Source: Halomonas sp. 'Soap Lake #6'
GTDB lineage: Bacteria; Pseudomonadota; Gammaproteobacteria; Pseudomonadales; Halomonadaceae
Direction: 5' to 3'
NCBI RefSeq assembly: GCF_003031405.1
Contig: NZ_CP020469.1
Location: 2,046,001-2,110,000, forward strand
DNA length: 64,000 bases
Shown one piece after another: positions 48,257-58,166 of the stretch. A program made the translations under genes and the position numbers. Position 1 is the stretch's first letter. Each line of letters begins with the position of its first letter. The notes beneath the pieces were generated by a model. The model was not told the DNA's origin. It ran no database searches and saw nothing but the letters and a program-made list of their open reading frames with translations.

Positions 48257-49405
48257 CTAACTGCTTTCGCTGAGCTTGCTCATAAAATCCAACACCTCAC
48301 TCTCGGTGAGGCCTGTCTTAACCGGCGTGCTATCGGCACTGCCGTTAACAATAAGATTAAATCGGCCTGCCTCGCCCACCAGGCATACATCGGCGGGTGT
48401 GCGACGGGCGCAGCCTTTGGCGCAGCCGGATAGATGTACGCTGCTGTTTTTCAGGCCGCTTAACCGTTCGGCAAGGGGCTGGGTCGCAACACTCGCCTGT
48501 TCACAGTAGGGCGCGCCGGGGCAGGCATCCATTAATAGCCGCGGGTCGCTATTATGCCGGATTAAGCCGTCATCCGCTGGCCCAGAGCCACCTTTTAACA
48601 ACAAGCGACGCCAGGGTGTTACCTGCACGGCGGTGACCGTGGTGGGCGCTACCAAATCACGCAGCATTGAGGCGGTGGCGCGCCCAAAGGGTAGCCCCAC
48701 CGCCTGGCCAGCGAGGTGGCTGCCCAGCGCCAGCTTAGCGCCGGGGGGCGCTGGGGCCGTATCGGTGGGCGCCCACTCCGGCAGTGGCGCTTTATGGCGG
48801 CGCATACGTCCGGAATCCCAGCCGCCGCTCTCCACAAACCAGTGGGTTAGACGGATTAGCTGCTCAACGGCGGCTTCCGCATCGCTAACTGCTGTGCCTA
48901 ACGGATGACCATCGCCACGCACCAGCAGGCCGCCCTCCATTGAGCGCTCAACACGAAAATCGGCGGCGCTATAGCTCAATACCGGCGCTTTGCCCGCATC
49001 GATGGCGATACCCACCTTGCCCGGCATGGCGGCTAACTCACTGCCCCGCGCCTGCAACAAGCTGGCAATGGTAGGCGAGTCATCCCCCGCTTGCCAGTGC
49101 GGGGCCAGCATCAGCTGCGGCTGACGTTCTGCTTCCGGGTCGGCGCTGACCAACTGGTGCTCAACCAGAAAGGCCATTAACGGCGGCCAACTGGCGTCGG
49201 TCACGCCGCGCAGCTGGAAATTAGCCCGGCTGGTGAGCTCGATCAAACCACTGCCGAAGGTTTCGGCGGCTTCGCATAGCGCCAGCATCTGTTGCCGCGA
49301 TAGCTCGCCCAAGGGCGGACGCACCCGCACCAACAGGCCATCGCCGGTGGCCATGGGGCGCCACGCGCCGGGGCACCAGCCTTTAATGCGCGGGCTGGGT
49401 AACAT
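48257..49405 (-). CDS. cobG: Precorrin-3B synthase CobG
   Basis: A 382-residue sulfite/nitrite-reductase-like enzyme that hydroxylates C20 with O2, the step that makes this the aerobic pathway. The N-terminal ferredoxin-like repeat contains ATGDGLLVRVRPPLGELS and TSRANFQLRGV; the [4Fe-4S]/sirohaem-type cysteines appear in CPGAPYCEQAS and LSGCAKGCARR. The start at 49405 (MLPSPRIKGWCPGAW) has the family's start; it overlaps the cobN 3' end by 23 nt. Confidence 0.93.
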   Translation of the reverse strand: MLPSPRIKGWCPGAWRPMATGDGLLVRVRPPLGELSRQQMLALCEAAETFGSGLIELTSRANFQLRGVTDASWPPLMAFLVEHQLVSADPEAERQPQLMLAPHWQAGDDSPTIASLLQARGSELAAMPGKVGIAIDAGKAPVLSYSAADFRVERSMEGGLLVRGDGHPLGTAVSDAEAAVEQLIRLTHWFVESGGWDSGRMRRHKAPLPEWAPTDTAPAPPGAKLALGSHLAGQAVGLPFGRATASMLRDLVAPTTVTAVQVTPWRRLLLKGGSGPADDGLIRHNSDPRLLMDACPGAPYCEQASVATQPLAERLSGLKNSSVHLSGCAKGCARRTPADVCLVGEAGRFNLIVNGSADSTPVKTGLTESEVLDFMSKLSESS

Positions 49406-52400
49406 AACCGCCGGTCTCTTTGGCTTCGTCCATTTCCAGCAGCAGATCCTGCAGCGCCTGGTCGTGCTCACCGGGGGCGTGCCACATGCCCCGCTGGGCG
49501 GCTTCGAGCAGCCGTTCGGCCATCTCTTCCAAGGCTGCCGGGTTGTGCTCGCGCAGAAACTGCTGATTGGCGGGATCGAGCACCAGGGCATCGCTGACCT
49601 GGGCGTACTGGTAATCGGCCACTAGGTCGGTGGTGGCGTCGTAAGCAAACAGATAGTCCACCGTGGCGGCCATTTCAAAGGCGCCCTTATAGCCGTGCTC
49701 GCGCATGGCATTGATCCACTTGGGGTTTAACACCCGGGAGCGAATCACCCTGGCCAGCTCTTCCTTCAAGGTGCGAATCTTGGGTGCGGCGGGGTTGGCG
49801 TGGTCGGCGTGATAAATCACCGGCGCCTGACCGCTTAGCGCGCGGCTGGCGTTGGCCATCCCGCCCTGAAAGGCGTAGTAGCTGTTAGAGTCGAGAATAT
49901 CGTGCTCGCGGTTATCCTGGTTCTGCATCACCGCATCCAGCCCCTGGAGCTGCTGTTCAAAGGCACCCCGCGCGGCCGTGCCCGACTCCTTAAACTGGCC
50001 GTAGGCGTAGGCCCCGGCATCGAGATAGGCTTCGGCTAAATCGTCGGCGCTCTCCCAAGAGCGGTTTTCAATCAGCCGGTTCAGGCCCGCGCCATACTCG
50101 CCGGGCTTGCTGCCAAAGATACGGTAGCTCGCCTGCTGGGCGGCCATTTCCGGGCTTAGCCCCTGGGCTTCCAGCGTTTGCTGGCGAGCTAATACCGCCT
50201 CGCGGATGGTGTTGCTGTTGCCCGGTTCTTCATAAGAGGCGACCGCCTGCACGGCGGCGTCAAACAGACGAATCACATTTGGGAAAGCATCGCGGAAAAA
50301 CCCGGAGACCCGCAGCGTAACGTCCACCCGTGGGCGATTGAGCAGCATCGAGGGAATGACTTCGAAGTCACTGACCCGTTGGGAGCCCAGCGACCATTTA
50401 GGGCGCACGCCCATGAGCGCAAAGGCCTGGGCGATATCGTCGCCACCAGTGCGCATGGTGGCGGTGCCCCAAATCGATAGGCCCAACCGCCGCGGGTAGT
50501 CGCCGTTATCCTGCAGGTAGCGCTCGACAAACGCCTGGGCGGATTTTTCGCCCAGCGTCCAGGCGGCGGGAGATGGAATCGAGCGGTTATCGACGCTGAA
50601 AAAGTTGCGCCCGGTGGGCAGCGTATCCAAGCGCCCCCGGCTGGGCGCACCACTGGGCCCGGCGGATACAAAGATGCCCTCCAAGCCATCTAGCAGCGAT
50701 TGAAGCTCCATCTTTACGCCCTGCTGCATGGCGACCCATAAATGCTCGCGGGCGTAGCGCAGCTGCTCTGCGGTATCGGGGTAATCCTGGGCCAGTTCAT
50801 CCAGGCAGCCGGGCGCTAATACATAGTCGCTCACCCAGCGCTCGGCGAGCAGCTCCAGGCGCTCCCGAGCATCCGCGCCGGTACGCCAAGGGGCATCAAG
50901 CTGTTCAATCAACATAGCGGGCTTAGGCCCCTGCCAGGGCTCGTTGGCAGCGGCCAGGGGGTCAAAAGGTTTACTATCATGCTGCTCAATCAACCCTAAA
51001 TCGCGGGCTAAATTGTGTAGCAGGCCGCGCTGAGCCACGGCTTCGCCTCTGGGCAGCCGCAGTAGCGCCACCAAGGTGCCCGCCCGCTTTTCCTCAGGCG
51101 GCAAGGTGCCAAGCACGTGCAGCCCGTGGCGAATCTGGGACTCTTTGATATCGCAGAGGAAGGTATCCAGCTCGTTGAGAAGTTCGGCGTCGTCGCTGGC
51201 ATGCGCCAACTCCTGGTCAATCCCAGTCTCCCGCAGGTGAGCTAAAATCTGCCCACGGATCAGCGCTTCCCGGCGGGGATCCATATCCAGTGCCTGGTAG
51301 TATTCGTCGGTTAGTGCTTCAAGCTCGGCCATGGCGCCGTAGAGTTCGGCCCGGGCCAGGGGTGGCATCAAGTGGTCGATAATCACCGCCTGACTGCGCC
51401 GCTTCGCCTGGGCACCCTCGCCGGGGTCATTGACGATAAACGGATAAAAGTGCGGCAGCGGCCCCAGGGCAATATCCGGCCAGCAGTCGGCACTTAGCGC
51501 GGTACTTTTCCCCGGCAGCCACTCTAAGTTGCCGTGCTTGCCCACGTGGATAACCGCATCGACCTGATAGTGCTCGCGCAGCCAAAAGTAGAACGCCAAG
51601 TAACTATGGGGCGGCGCTAGCTGCATATCGTGGTAGGACTGGGTGAGATCATCAATAAAATCCCGCTCAGGCTGGATACCTACAAAGGTGTCGCCTAAGC
51701 GAATACCCGCAATCATCAGCCGTCCTTGACGGCATTTTGGGTCATCCTGCGGTGCGCCCCAGCGCGTCCACACAATGTTCTGCAGCTCCGCAGGCAGGGT
51801 TTTAAACCAGGCCAGGTAGTCGTCAACGCTAATGCTCTGCCAGCAGCCGCGCTGATCGAGGCTGGCATGGTCGTTGGTTACCGCCCCTTGGAGCAGGCGG
51901 ATTAACGCATCGCCACTCTCTGGCAGTTCGCTAAGGGGATAGCCTGCCTCGGCCAAGGCGGTCAAAATATTCAGTGTCGAGGCGGGGGTATCCAGCCCTA
52001 CCCCATTGCCGATCCGGCCATCGCGATTGGGGTAGTTGGCCATGATCAGCGCGATGCGCTTTTGGCTATTGGGGGTTAGCCGCAGGGAGCAGATGCGCCG
52101 GGCCAGTTCGGCCACAAAGGCGGCCCGTTCTGGGTGCACCACGTGGTGGGTGACCGCCAATTGGCAGCGCTGGTTGTAGTGGGCTTCGGCTTTAAACCCC
52201 ACCGCCCGGGTGATGATGCGACCATCCATTTCCGGCAGCACCACCTGCATGGCCACATCGCGGCTATGCAGCCCGGCGGCCATACCCTGCCAATCTTCGG
52301 TGGTGCTGCTGGCAAGGATCGCCTGGAGCACCACGGGCCTCCCAACAAACAGGCTATTTTGCAGGTCAGTTGGCAGCGTATCGCCCAAAGCATCCAACCC

Positions 52401-53252
52401 ATCGGCATTACGATTAACCGCAAAGCTGGTGGTGTTAATCACCAGCATGGCGCCGGTCTGCTCAATCAGATGATTAATAAAATCGATGCAGGGCCCCTCT
52501 TTTAAGGAGGCCACCGCCACCGCCAACGGCTCCAGCCCCTGGTCTTTTAGCGCCGCTATCATTCCGTCGGGCACGGCGGTATTGGCCCCCTGCAGATGGC
52601 TGCGATAAAACAGCAGCAGGCACACCGGCCGCCCTGGCACCTGCCGATCCCGCCACTCGCTAAGGCTTGACGCCTGCTGATCTTGCGGCGCATAAATCAC
52701 CGCTGGCGGAATCACCTTGGGCTCCTGCCAGTCGCTCAAGTGACTAGCTACACACTCGCTATCCATATACTCATTGGCGACAAACCGCAGCAGCTGCTCG
52801 GCGTTATCAGTACCGCCCTCGCGTAGATAGCGCCACACCCGGTAGGCATCATCAAAGGCAATGGTGGAGTCTTCCAGCAGGGCATCATCGGGGGCGTCGC
52901 AGCCCGGCACCAGAATCAGCTGGCGGCCGGGTTTGGCTGCCGCCCAGGCGAGCAGGCGCTCATGGCCATAGGGCCAGTAGGCCTTGCCGCCCAGCAGCGA
53001 AACTATCACCAGCTGGGCTTTTTCCAGCACCCGATCTTCGTAAAGATCGTAGGCGGCGGGCTTGACCAGGTTCATCCAGTTGGCCAGCCGCACCGAGGGG
53101 TACGCCTCACCCAGGCGATCAACCGCCTGAGCCAACGCCGAAAGGTTGCTATCGGCGGCGGAGAGTATCACGACCTCGGCGGGGCTCTGCTGTAGATCGA
53201 TGATGCCTTCATCATCGACAAAGCCCCCCGGCTTAGCGGCGAATAAGTGCAT
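49383..53252 (-). CDS. cobN: Cobaltochelatase large subunit CobN
   Basis: A 1289-residue homologue of magnesium-chelatase subunit H that inserts Co2+ into hydrogenobyrinic acid a,c-diamide. Recognisable blocks include YPNRDGRIGNGVGLDTPAST, HVGKHGNLEWLPGKSTALS, FYPFIVNDPGEGAQAKRR, NFFSVDNRSIPSPAAWTLGE and WGTATMRTGGDDIAQA. It works with AAA+ and VWA partners; here the likely partner is the 56400-58166 fusion rather than CobS/CobT. Its ATG overlaps the cobW stop by one base. Confidence 0.95.
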   Translation of the reverse strand: MHLFAAKPGGFVDDEGIIDLQQSPAEVVILSAADSNLSALAQAVDRLGEAYPSVRLANWMNLVKPAAYDLYEDRVLEKAQLVIVSLLGGKAYWPYGHERLLAWAAAKPGRQLILVPGCDAPDDALLEDSTIAFDDAYRVWRYLREGGTDNAEQLLRFVANEYMDSECVASHLSDWQEPKVIPPAVIYAPQDQQASSLSEWRDRQVPGRPVCLLLFYRSHLQGANTAVPDGMIAALKDQGLEPLAVAVASLKEGPCIDFINHLIEQTGAMLVINTTSFAVNRNADGLDALGDTLPTDLQNSLFVGRPVVLQAILASSTTEDWQGMAAGLHSRDVAMQVVLPEMDGRIITRAVGFKAEAHYNQRCQLAVTHHVVHPERAAFVAELARRICSLRLTPNSQKRIALIMANYPNRDGRIGNGVGLDTPASTLNILTALAEAGYPLSELPESGDALIRLLQGAVTNDHASLDQRGCWQSISVDDYLAWFKTLPAELQNIVWTRWGAPQDDPKCRQGRLMIAGIRLGDTFVGIQPERDFIDDLTQSYHDMQLAPPHSYLAFYFWLREHYQVDAVIHVGKHGNLEWLPGKSTALSADCWPDIALGPLPHFYPFIVNDPGEGAQAKRRSQAVIIDHLMPPLARAELYGAMAELEALTDEYYQALDMDPRREALIRGQILAHLRETGIDQELAHASDDAELLNELDTFLCDIKESQIRHGLHVLGTLPPEEKRAGTLVALLRLPRGEAVAQRGLLHNLARDLGLIEQHDSKPFDPLAAANEPWQGPKPAMLIEQLDAPWRTGADARERLELLAERWVSDYVLAPGCLDELAQDYPDTAEQLRYAREHLWVAMQQGVKMELQSLLDGLEGIFVSAGPSGAPSRGRLDTLPTGRNFFSVDNRSIPSPAAWTLGEKSAQAFVERYLQDNGDYPRRLGLSIWGTATMRTGGDDIAQAFALMGVRPKWSLGSQRVSDFEVIPSMLLNRPRVDVTLRVSGFFRDAFPNVIRLFDAAVQAVASYEEPGNSNTIREAVLARQQTLEAQGLSPEMAAQQASYRIFGSKPGEYGAGLNRLIENRSWESADDLAEAYLDAGAYAYGQFKESGTAARGAFEQQLQGLDAVMQNQDNREHDILDSNSYYAFQGGMANASRALSGQAPVIYHADHANPAAPKIRTLKEELARVIRSRVLNPKWINAMREHGYKGAFEMAATVDYLFAYDATTDLVADYQYAQVSDALVLDPANQQFLREHNPAALEEMAERLLEAAQRGMWHAPGEHDQALQDLLLEMDEAKETGGYVTQPAH

Positions 53253-54397
53253 TAGCTAGCCGTTTGAGAAGACGTTTGAACCTCTATGTCAGCTAGCGCT
53301 TCCCTCAGCGCTGGAATATCCAGGTCTTTACCAATAATCACCAGCTGGGTTTGGCGGAGTTCGTCCTGAGCCCACAGCCGGTCGAAATAACCTTCCAGGC
53401 GCTCGCCAACCGCCTGAATGACCCGGCGCATCGGTTTACCTGGAATCGCCGCAAAGCCCTTGGCACGATAGATCTCGTGGTCGATCAGCAGCTGCTGCAG
53501 TTTGCTGGCCAGGGCATCGCCATCCACTTCGCCCAGGGTAATCACGCAGGAGTCAAAGTTATCGTGGGCGTGGTCGTGGTGAGCGCCTTCGGCATGGTGC
53601 TTATCGTGGTGATTGGTGATGCTATCAATGTTCTCTTCGCTGGCCGCGCCAATGCCCATCAGCGCTTCCAACTGGGCAGTATCACCGGTCACTGTCTGAT
53701 CGATAAACAGCGTTTTCACCGAGGCACTCACCCGCGCCTGGATCACCGCTTCCACCCGGGTACGCTCTTCCGGGCTAAGCAAGTCCGCCTTGCTGACCAG
53801 CACCAGATCCGCCGCGCTGAGCTGATCATCAAGTAGTTCGCGCAGGCTGGGGTCGTGATCGAGGCTTTCATCAGCACGGCGCTGGGCTTCGACTTTATCC
53901 ACGTCGCTGGCATAGCGGCCGGCGGCCACGGCGGGGCCATCGATCACGGTAATAATCGCATCCACGGTGCAGTGCTGGCGTACATCCGGCCAGTTAAACG
54001 CCTGCACCAGCGGTTTAGGCAGTGCCAGGCCGCTGGTTTCGATCAGGATATGGTCGATATCATTACGCCGGGCGACCAGCTTTTTCATTACCGGCAGAAA
54101 CTCCTCTTCCACCGTGCAGCAGATGCAGCCGTTGGCCAGCTCATAGATGCTGCCATCTTCACCGTCTAGCTGCTCGCCTTCGCTGCCCGGCTCGCTGCCT
54201 GGCTCACAACCCAGCGCGCAGCTACGCAGCAGGCTGGAGTCGATATCCTGCTCGCCGAACTCATTAACAATCACGGCGATCCGCTTGCCGGTCACCTGGC
54301 GCAGAATATTGGCCAGCAGCGTGGTTTTACCGCTGCCCAGAAAACCGGTAACGACCGTGGCAGGAATCTTATTTAATTTCACATTATTGGGTTGCAT
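53252..54397 (-). CDS. cobW: CobW-type GTPase metallochaperone
   Basis: A 381-residue G3E GTPase. Walker A is VVTGFLGSGKTTLLANIL, the metal-binding CxCC is NGCICCTVEEEF, and a histidine-rich loop (NHHDKHHAEGAHHDHAHDN, around residues 256-275) precedes the C-terminal domain. CobW is thought to deliver Co2+ to CobN under metal limitation. It lies directly upstream of cobN, and its start lies inside the cobB 3' end by 14 nt. Confidence 0.94.
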   Translation of the reverse strand: MQPNNVKLNKIPATVVTGFLGSGKTTLLANILRQVTGKRIAVIVNEFGEQDIDSSLLRSCALGCEPGSEPGSEGEQLDGEDGSIYELANGCICCTVEEEFLPVMKKLVARRNDIDHILIETSGLALPKPLVQAFNWPDVRQHCTVDAIITVIDGPAVAAGRYASDVDKVEAQRRADESLDHDPSLRELLDDQLSAADLVLVSKADLLSPEERTRVEAVIQARVSASVKTLFIDQTVTGDTAQLEALMGIGAASEENIDSITNHHDKHHAEGAHHDHAHDNFDSCVITLGEVDGDALASKLQQLLIDHEIYRAKGFAAIPGKPMRRVIQAVGERLEGYFDRLWAQDELRQTQLVIIGKDLDIPALREALADIEVQTSSQTAS

Positions 54398-55787
54398 GCG
54401 TTAATGCCTCACTGAGAAGTTGTTGTTTGGCGTGCGCCTGGGTTGATGAAAAAGGAGCTGATGACAACGGATCTGATAAAAACAAGCGGGCCACTGCGTC
54501 AGGGTTGTTAGGGAAAAATAGATGTAAATAGGTCGCCGTCAGGCGCTTTTGACGGTAAATCGCTTCCCCCGGTGCGGGGTGGCGCTGGCGACGGCCGTGA
54601 GCAATTGGCTCAGGCGTTCCCTCCGCCATGGAGCGGTGGTGGGCATGGCCGCGCACCGGCCCTTCCGGCAGCTCGGCGGTTTGCATCCCCTGGCAGCCCC
54701 GGCGACCACGCATGGCGCCCTGCCCTGGCAGCAGGCCCAACATGGTATGGGCCACATCGTCATAGCCGGTGAGGCTTTCCAGGCAGTACAGCAGGCCTCC
54801 GCACTCGGCTAGGATGGGTTTATCGGCGTTAAAGAACGCCTGAATGGCCTCGCGCATGGCGCTGTTATCCGCAAGGGTTTCGGCGTGCAACTCCGGGTAG
54901 CCTCCCGGCAGCCACAGGGCATCGCATTCGGGCAGGTTGCTATCCGTTAGCGGCGAGAAGAAACGCAGCGTGGCGCCCATCTGCTCTAACAGATCCAAAT
55001 TGGCCTGATAGATAAAGCTAAAGGCAGCGTCGCTTGCCACGCCAATGGTGTGGCCTTTAAGCGCCGACTTAACGCTGGCCAGTTTCTCTTGAGGTGCGCT
55101 AAAGGCCACCGGTGGCAGTGCGGCGAGGGCTTCCAGCAATCCTGCCGCTTCCAGTGCTTTGGCGCCCGCTTCAAAGCGTGCTTCAAGATCCTCACGAATC
55201 TCTGCTGCCTGCACCAGCCCCAGATGGCGCTCGGGGAGCGATAAAGAAGGATCGCGTGGTACGGCGGCTAGCAATGGAATCGCTGGCGGTAGCGCGTCTT
55301 CAATCAGTTCACGATGGCGCGCCGAGCCGCAGGCGTTGGCGATAAGCCCGGCGATATGGATATCATCCCTAAAGCTGGCCAGCCCCGAGACCAGCGCTGC
55401 GGCGGTTTGAGCCATGCCTTTTACGTCCATGACGATAGCCAGGGGAATGCCAAACAGCGCCGCCAAATCCGCGCTGGAGGGCTCACCATCGAACAGCCCC
55501 ATGGCACCCTCGACCAGAATCAAGTCCGCTTCACAGGCGGCGTCATAAAAGCGCTGACGGCAGTAGGCTTCCCCGGCCATCCATAGATCCAGCTGATCCA
55601 CCGGCTGGCCGGAGGCCTGGGCGAGGATCTGCGGGTCTAGATAGTCCGGGCCGGTTTTAAACACCCGCACCACTTTGCCCTGATTGCGCAGCAGCCGCGC
55701 CAGCCCTGCCGTGACGGTGGTTTTGCCCTGGCCCGAGGCAGGGGCGGCGATAAACAGTGCGAGGCAGCTTGCGGTAGGTGCGCTCAT
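54384..55787 (-). CDS. cobB: Hydrogenobyrinic acid a,c-diamide synthase CobB
   Basis: A 467-residue ATP- and glutamine-dependent amidotransferase. N-terminal P-loop-like domain: LFIAAPASGQGKTTVTAGLA and LILVEGAMGLFDG; C-terminal triad-type glutaminase domain with the nucleophile Cys in PILAECGGLLYCLESL. It amidates the a and c carboxylates before cobalt insertion. A tail of about 30 polar residues follows the usual end. Start overlaps the cobO stop by one base. Confidence 0.93.
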   Translation of the reverse strand: MSAPTASCLALFIAAPASGQGKTTVTAGLARLLRNQGKVVRVFKTGPDYLDPQILAQASGQPVDQLDLWMAGEAYCRQRFYDAACEADLILVEGAMGLFDGEPSSADLAALFGIPLAIVMDVKGMAQTAAALVSGLASFRDDIHIAGLIANACGSARHRELIEDALPPAIPLLAAVPRDPSLSLPERHLGLVQAAEIREDLEARFEAGAKALEAAGLLEALAALPPVAFSAPQEKLASVKSALKGHTIGVASDAAFSFIYQANLDLLEQMGATLRFFSPLTDSNLPECDALWLPGGYPELHAETLADNSAMREAIQAFFNADKPILAECGGLLYCLESLTGYDDVAHTMLGLLPGQGAMRGRRGCQGMQTAELPEGPVRGHAHHRSMAEGTPEPIAHGRRQRHPAPGEAIYRQKRLTATYLHLFFPNNPDAVARLFLSDPLSSAPFSSTQAHAKQQLLSEALTHATQ

Positions 55788-56380
55788 CAGTATTCGATCC
55801 CCAGCTGCGCTTTGACGCCACCGCGAAAGGCGTGGCGTTCATCCTGAACAGTGCTGATGGTATCGGCGATCTCCTGAAGCGGCTGCGCCATAGTGCGGCC
55901 GGTAATGATCACATTTTGATGGGCGGGGCGGCGCTTAAGCGCTTCAACCACCGGTTCGGGGTCGAGATAGCCGTACTTAAACATGTAGCTCATCTCATCC
56001 AACACGATCAGATGGTAATCGGGGTTCTCTAACAGCTCTTTGGCCACTGACCAGGCAGCCTGGGCGGCCTCAATATCGCGCTCACGGTCCTGAGTTTCCC
56101 AGGTAAAGCCATGGCCCATAATGTGCCAATCGAGCTTGGGATGATCGCGGAAGAACAGGTACTCGCCGGTTTCGCGACGGCCCTTAATAAACTGAATCAC
56201 CGCGCACTGCTGGTCGTGGCCCAGCGAGCGCGCCATGGTGCCAAAGGCGGAGCTGCTTTTGCCCTTGCCGTTACCTTTGAGCAGTATCAATACGCCTCGC
56301 TCTTCGGTGGCGCGGCTAATCCGTTCATCGACCACCTCTTTTTTGCGCTGCATGCGGTTTAGATGGCTAGCGTCGCTCAT
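55787..56380 (-). CDS. cobO: Cob(I)yrinic acid a,c-diamide adenosyltransferase CobO
   Basis: A 197-residue CobA/CobO-type adenosyltransferase that attaches the 5'-deoxyadenosyl ligand using ATP. P-loop GNGKGKSSSAFGTMARSLGH (residues about 36-55), VIQFIKGRRETGEYLFF, LIVLDEMSYMFKYGYLD (Walker B) and ITGRTMAQPLQEIAD are all present. Confidence 0.95.
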   Translation of the reverse strand: MSDASHLNRMQRKKEVVDERISRATEERGVLILLKGNGKGKSSSAFGTMARSLGHDQQCAVIQFIKGRRETGEYLFFRDHPKLDWHIMGHGFTWETQDRERDIEAAQAAWSVAKELLENPDYHLIVLDEMSYMFKYGYLDPEPVVEALKRRPAHQNVIITGRTMAQPLQEIADTISTVQDERHAFRGGVKAQLGIEY

Positions 56381-56399
56381 GGGGTTTCCCGTTAGTAGT

Positions 56400-58166
56400 T
56401 CAAAGAGGGTTTATAAAAGAAGGGCTTATAAAAGATGGCTTTATAAAAGAATACTTTGCAAAATCAGCTGGCCAGTAGCGAGCCCCCAACTGCTGGGCAA
56501 TACGTGCGCCCTGGCCACGTTTGACCTTAGAGTGTTCGGTATCGATTAACAGACACTCGCCCAGCGGCGCAAGATCGTCAACGGACTCCCGACTGCGGCC
56601 ATCGGTAATCAGATAGGTGCGCACCTGCAGGCCTGGCTCCCGCTGCTGCCATTGGCGAATAAGCCGCTTGGCTTCGACAATCGCTTCCCGCAGGGGTGTT
56701 CCTCCGCCGCCTTGGGCACTGTCGAGGGTGCTGCGCACGTGTTTAGGTGCACGACGGCGGGAGAGTATCGGCACCACCCCGCCATTACCAAACCCCAGCA
56801 CCGCCACCTGCTCCCGAGCTGCATAGGCTTGGGTCACCAGCGATTCAACCAGCCCTTTCGCCTGACCTAACAGGCGCTGCCCCAGGGTCGAGCCGGAGGT
56901 ATCCAGCAGCACCAGATGCGCAGTGGCCTGCCCCGCCCGGGATTTGCGCATTTTCAACTGTCGCCAGGGCCACTGGCCGCGATTGGCGATAATGGTCGCA
57001 AAGCCGTCCAGCCGCGACGTCGCCACCTGGGATCGCCCCTGGCCCAACGCCCCGCCTCTACCCGCGCTCGCAGCGGTATCGGTGCGTTTAGCCCGCTGAA
57101 CAAGGGCTTCGCTATCGGGCAGTGTTACCGCTGGCTGGCTAATCGACGCTTGATCCATGGGAGGCATGGCGCCCCACTGGCCCTGTTCACCACGCTGATG
57201 GGGTGACCCGCCGGTGGGCGCGTTATTAGCTGACGACGAACCGCCCTCGCCATTTGAAGGCGCTTGATTAGGCGGGGATGACGGCGGACTTTGCTCAGGG
57301 GACTGGGTACGCCGATGCGCCAGTACCCAGGGCTCAACGGTGTCGATATCCTGCTGCTCCACGCTAGCCACGCCACGCCAGGCGGCATGGGCCTGGGCGG
57401 CGCGGTGCCAGGTAACGTCGGCGCGCAGGCCTTCAACCCCGGCGGCTTCACAGCGGTTGGCAATGGTTCGATACACCCAGGGGTCGGTGGTGATCTCCTT
57501 GAGCAAACGCTGGGCTTTAGCAATACGCTCGGTCAGGGCGGCCTGGGCAGACTCAAAGTGTTGCAGCGTACCAGTAGGGTCGCGGTCAAAAGCCTCCCGC
57601 TGCTGCACGATGGCAATGCGCTCGTCGATGCTTATGGCGCCTTCCTGCTCAAGGCAGAGACCGAAGCGGTCGAGCAGTTGAGGGCGCAGCTCGCCTTCAT
57701 CCGGGTTCATGGTGCCGATCAGGCTAAAGCGCGCCGGGTGGGAGTGGCTAATGCCATCGCGCTCAACGATATTGGTGCCACTGGCGGCCACGTCCAGCAG
57801 CAGATCAACCAGGGTATCCGGCAGCAGATTGACCTCATCCACATAGAGCACCCCGCCGTCAGCTTTAGCCAGCAGCCCGGCATGAAAGGTGGCTTCGCCA
57901 TCAGCCAGTACCTTCTGCAGATCCAGACTGCCGACCAGCCTGTCTTCGCTGGCGCCCAGCGGCAGAGTGACAAAAGGGGCACGCTGCCCGTCGCCATCGC
58001 TGGGCAGAATGGCGGCCAACGCCCGGGCTAAGGTGGATTTAGCGCTGCCTCTTGGCCCACTAATCAACACCCCGCCAATGCGCGGATTAATGGCGTTCAG
58101 AAGCAGCGCGGTTTTTAGCGCTTCCTGGCCAACCACCGCCGCAAAGGGAAACTCACTCACCGGCAC
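56400..58166 (-). CDS. ChlI/ChlD-like AAA+ and VWA chelatase subunit
   Basis: A 588-residue fusion. Residues ~1-280 are an AAA+ module (Walker A SGPRGSAKSTLARAL, Walker B GVLYVDEVNLLPD, sensor GTMNPDEGELRPQLLDRFGL); a proline- and glycine-rich linker follows (~285-380); the C-terminal ~170 residues are a von Willebrand A domain with the MIDAS motif LVLLDTSGSTLGQ and YLITDGRSRES. It corresponds to fused BchI/BchD-type subunits that, with CobN, replace CobS/CobT in many bacteria. The extreme C-terminus is three short repeats around P-S-F-I from 15-bp DNA repeats (56409-56453). First gene of the cob operon. Confidence 0.9.
   Translation of the reverse strand: MPVSEFPFAAVVGQEALKTALLLNAINPRIGGVLISGPRGSAKSTLARALAAILPSDGDGQRAPFVTLPLGASEDRLVGSLDLQKVLADGEATFHAGLLAKADGGVLYVDEVNLLPDTLVDLLLDVAASGTNIVERDGISHSHPARFSLIGTMNPDEGELRPQLLDRFGLCLEQEGAISIDERIAIVQQREAFDRDPTGTLQHFESAQAALTERIAKAQRLLKEITTDPWVYRTIANRCEAAGVEGLRADVTWHRAAQAHAAWRGVASVEQQDIDTVEPWVLAHRRTQSPEQSPPSSPPNQAPSNGEGGSSSANNAPTGGSPHQRGEQGQWGAMPPMDQASISQPAVTLPDSEALVQRAKRTDTAASAGRGGALGQGRSQVATSRLDGFATIIANRGQWPWRQLKMRKSRAGQATAHLVLLDTSGSTLGQRLLGQAKGLVESLVTQAYAAREQVAVLGFGNGGVVPILSRRRAPKHVRSTLDSAQGGGGTPLREAIVEAKRLIRQWQQREPGLQVRTYLITDGRSRESVDDLAPLGECLLIDTEHSKVKRGQGARIAQQLGARYWPADFAKYSFIKPSFISPSFINPL

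Noticed and set aside
56235..56549. A plus-strand frame with an unusual YKRRAYKRW-type repeat
   Set aside because: It is the antisense reading of the 15-bp repeats at the 3' end of the chelatase gene and crosses two gene ends.
57291..58031. A 246-codon plus-strand frame opposite the ChlI/ChlD fusion
   Set aside because: Antisense to conserved AAA+ motifs; long open shadow frames are common opposite GC-rich genes.
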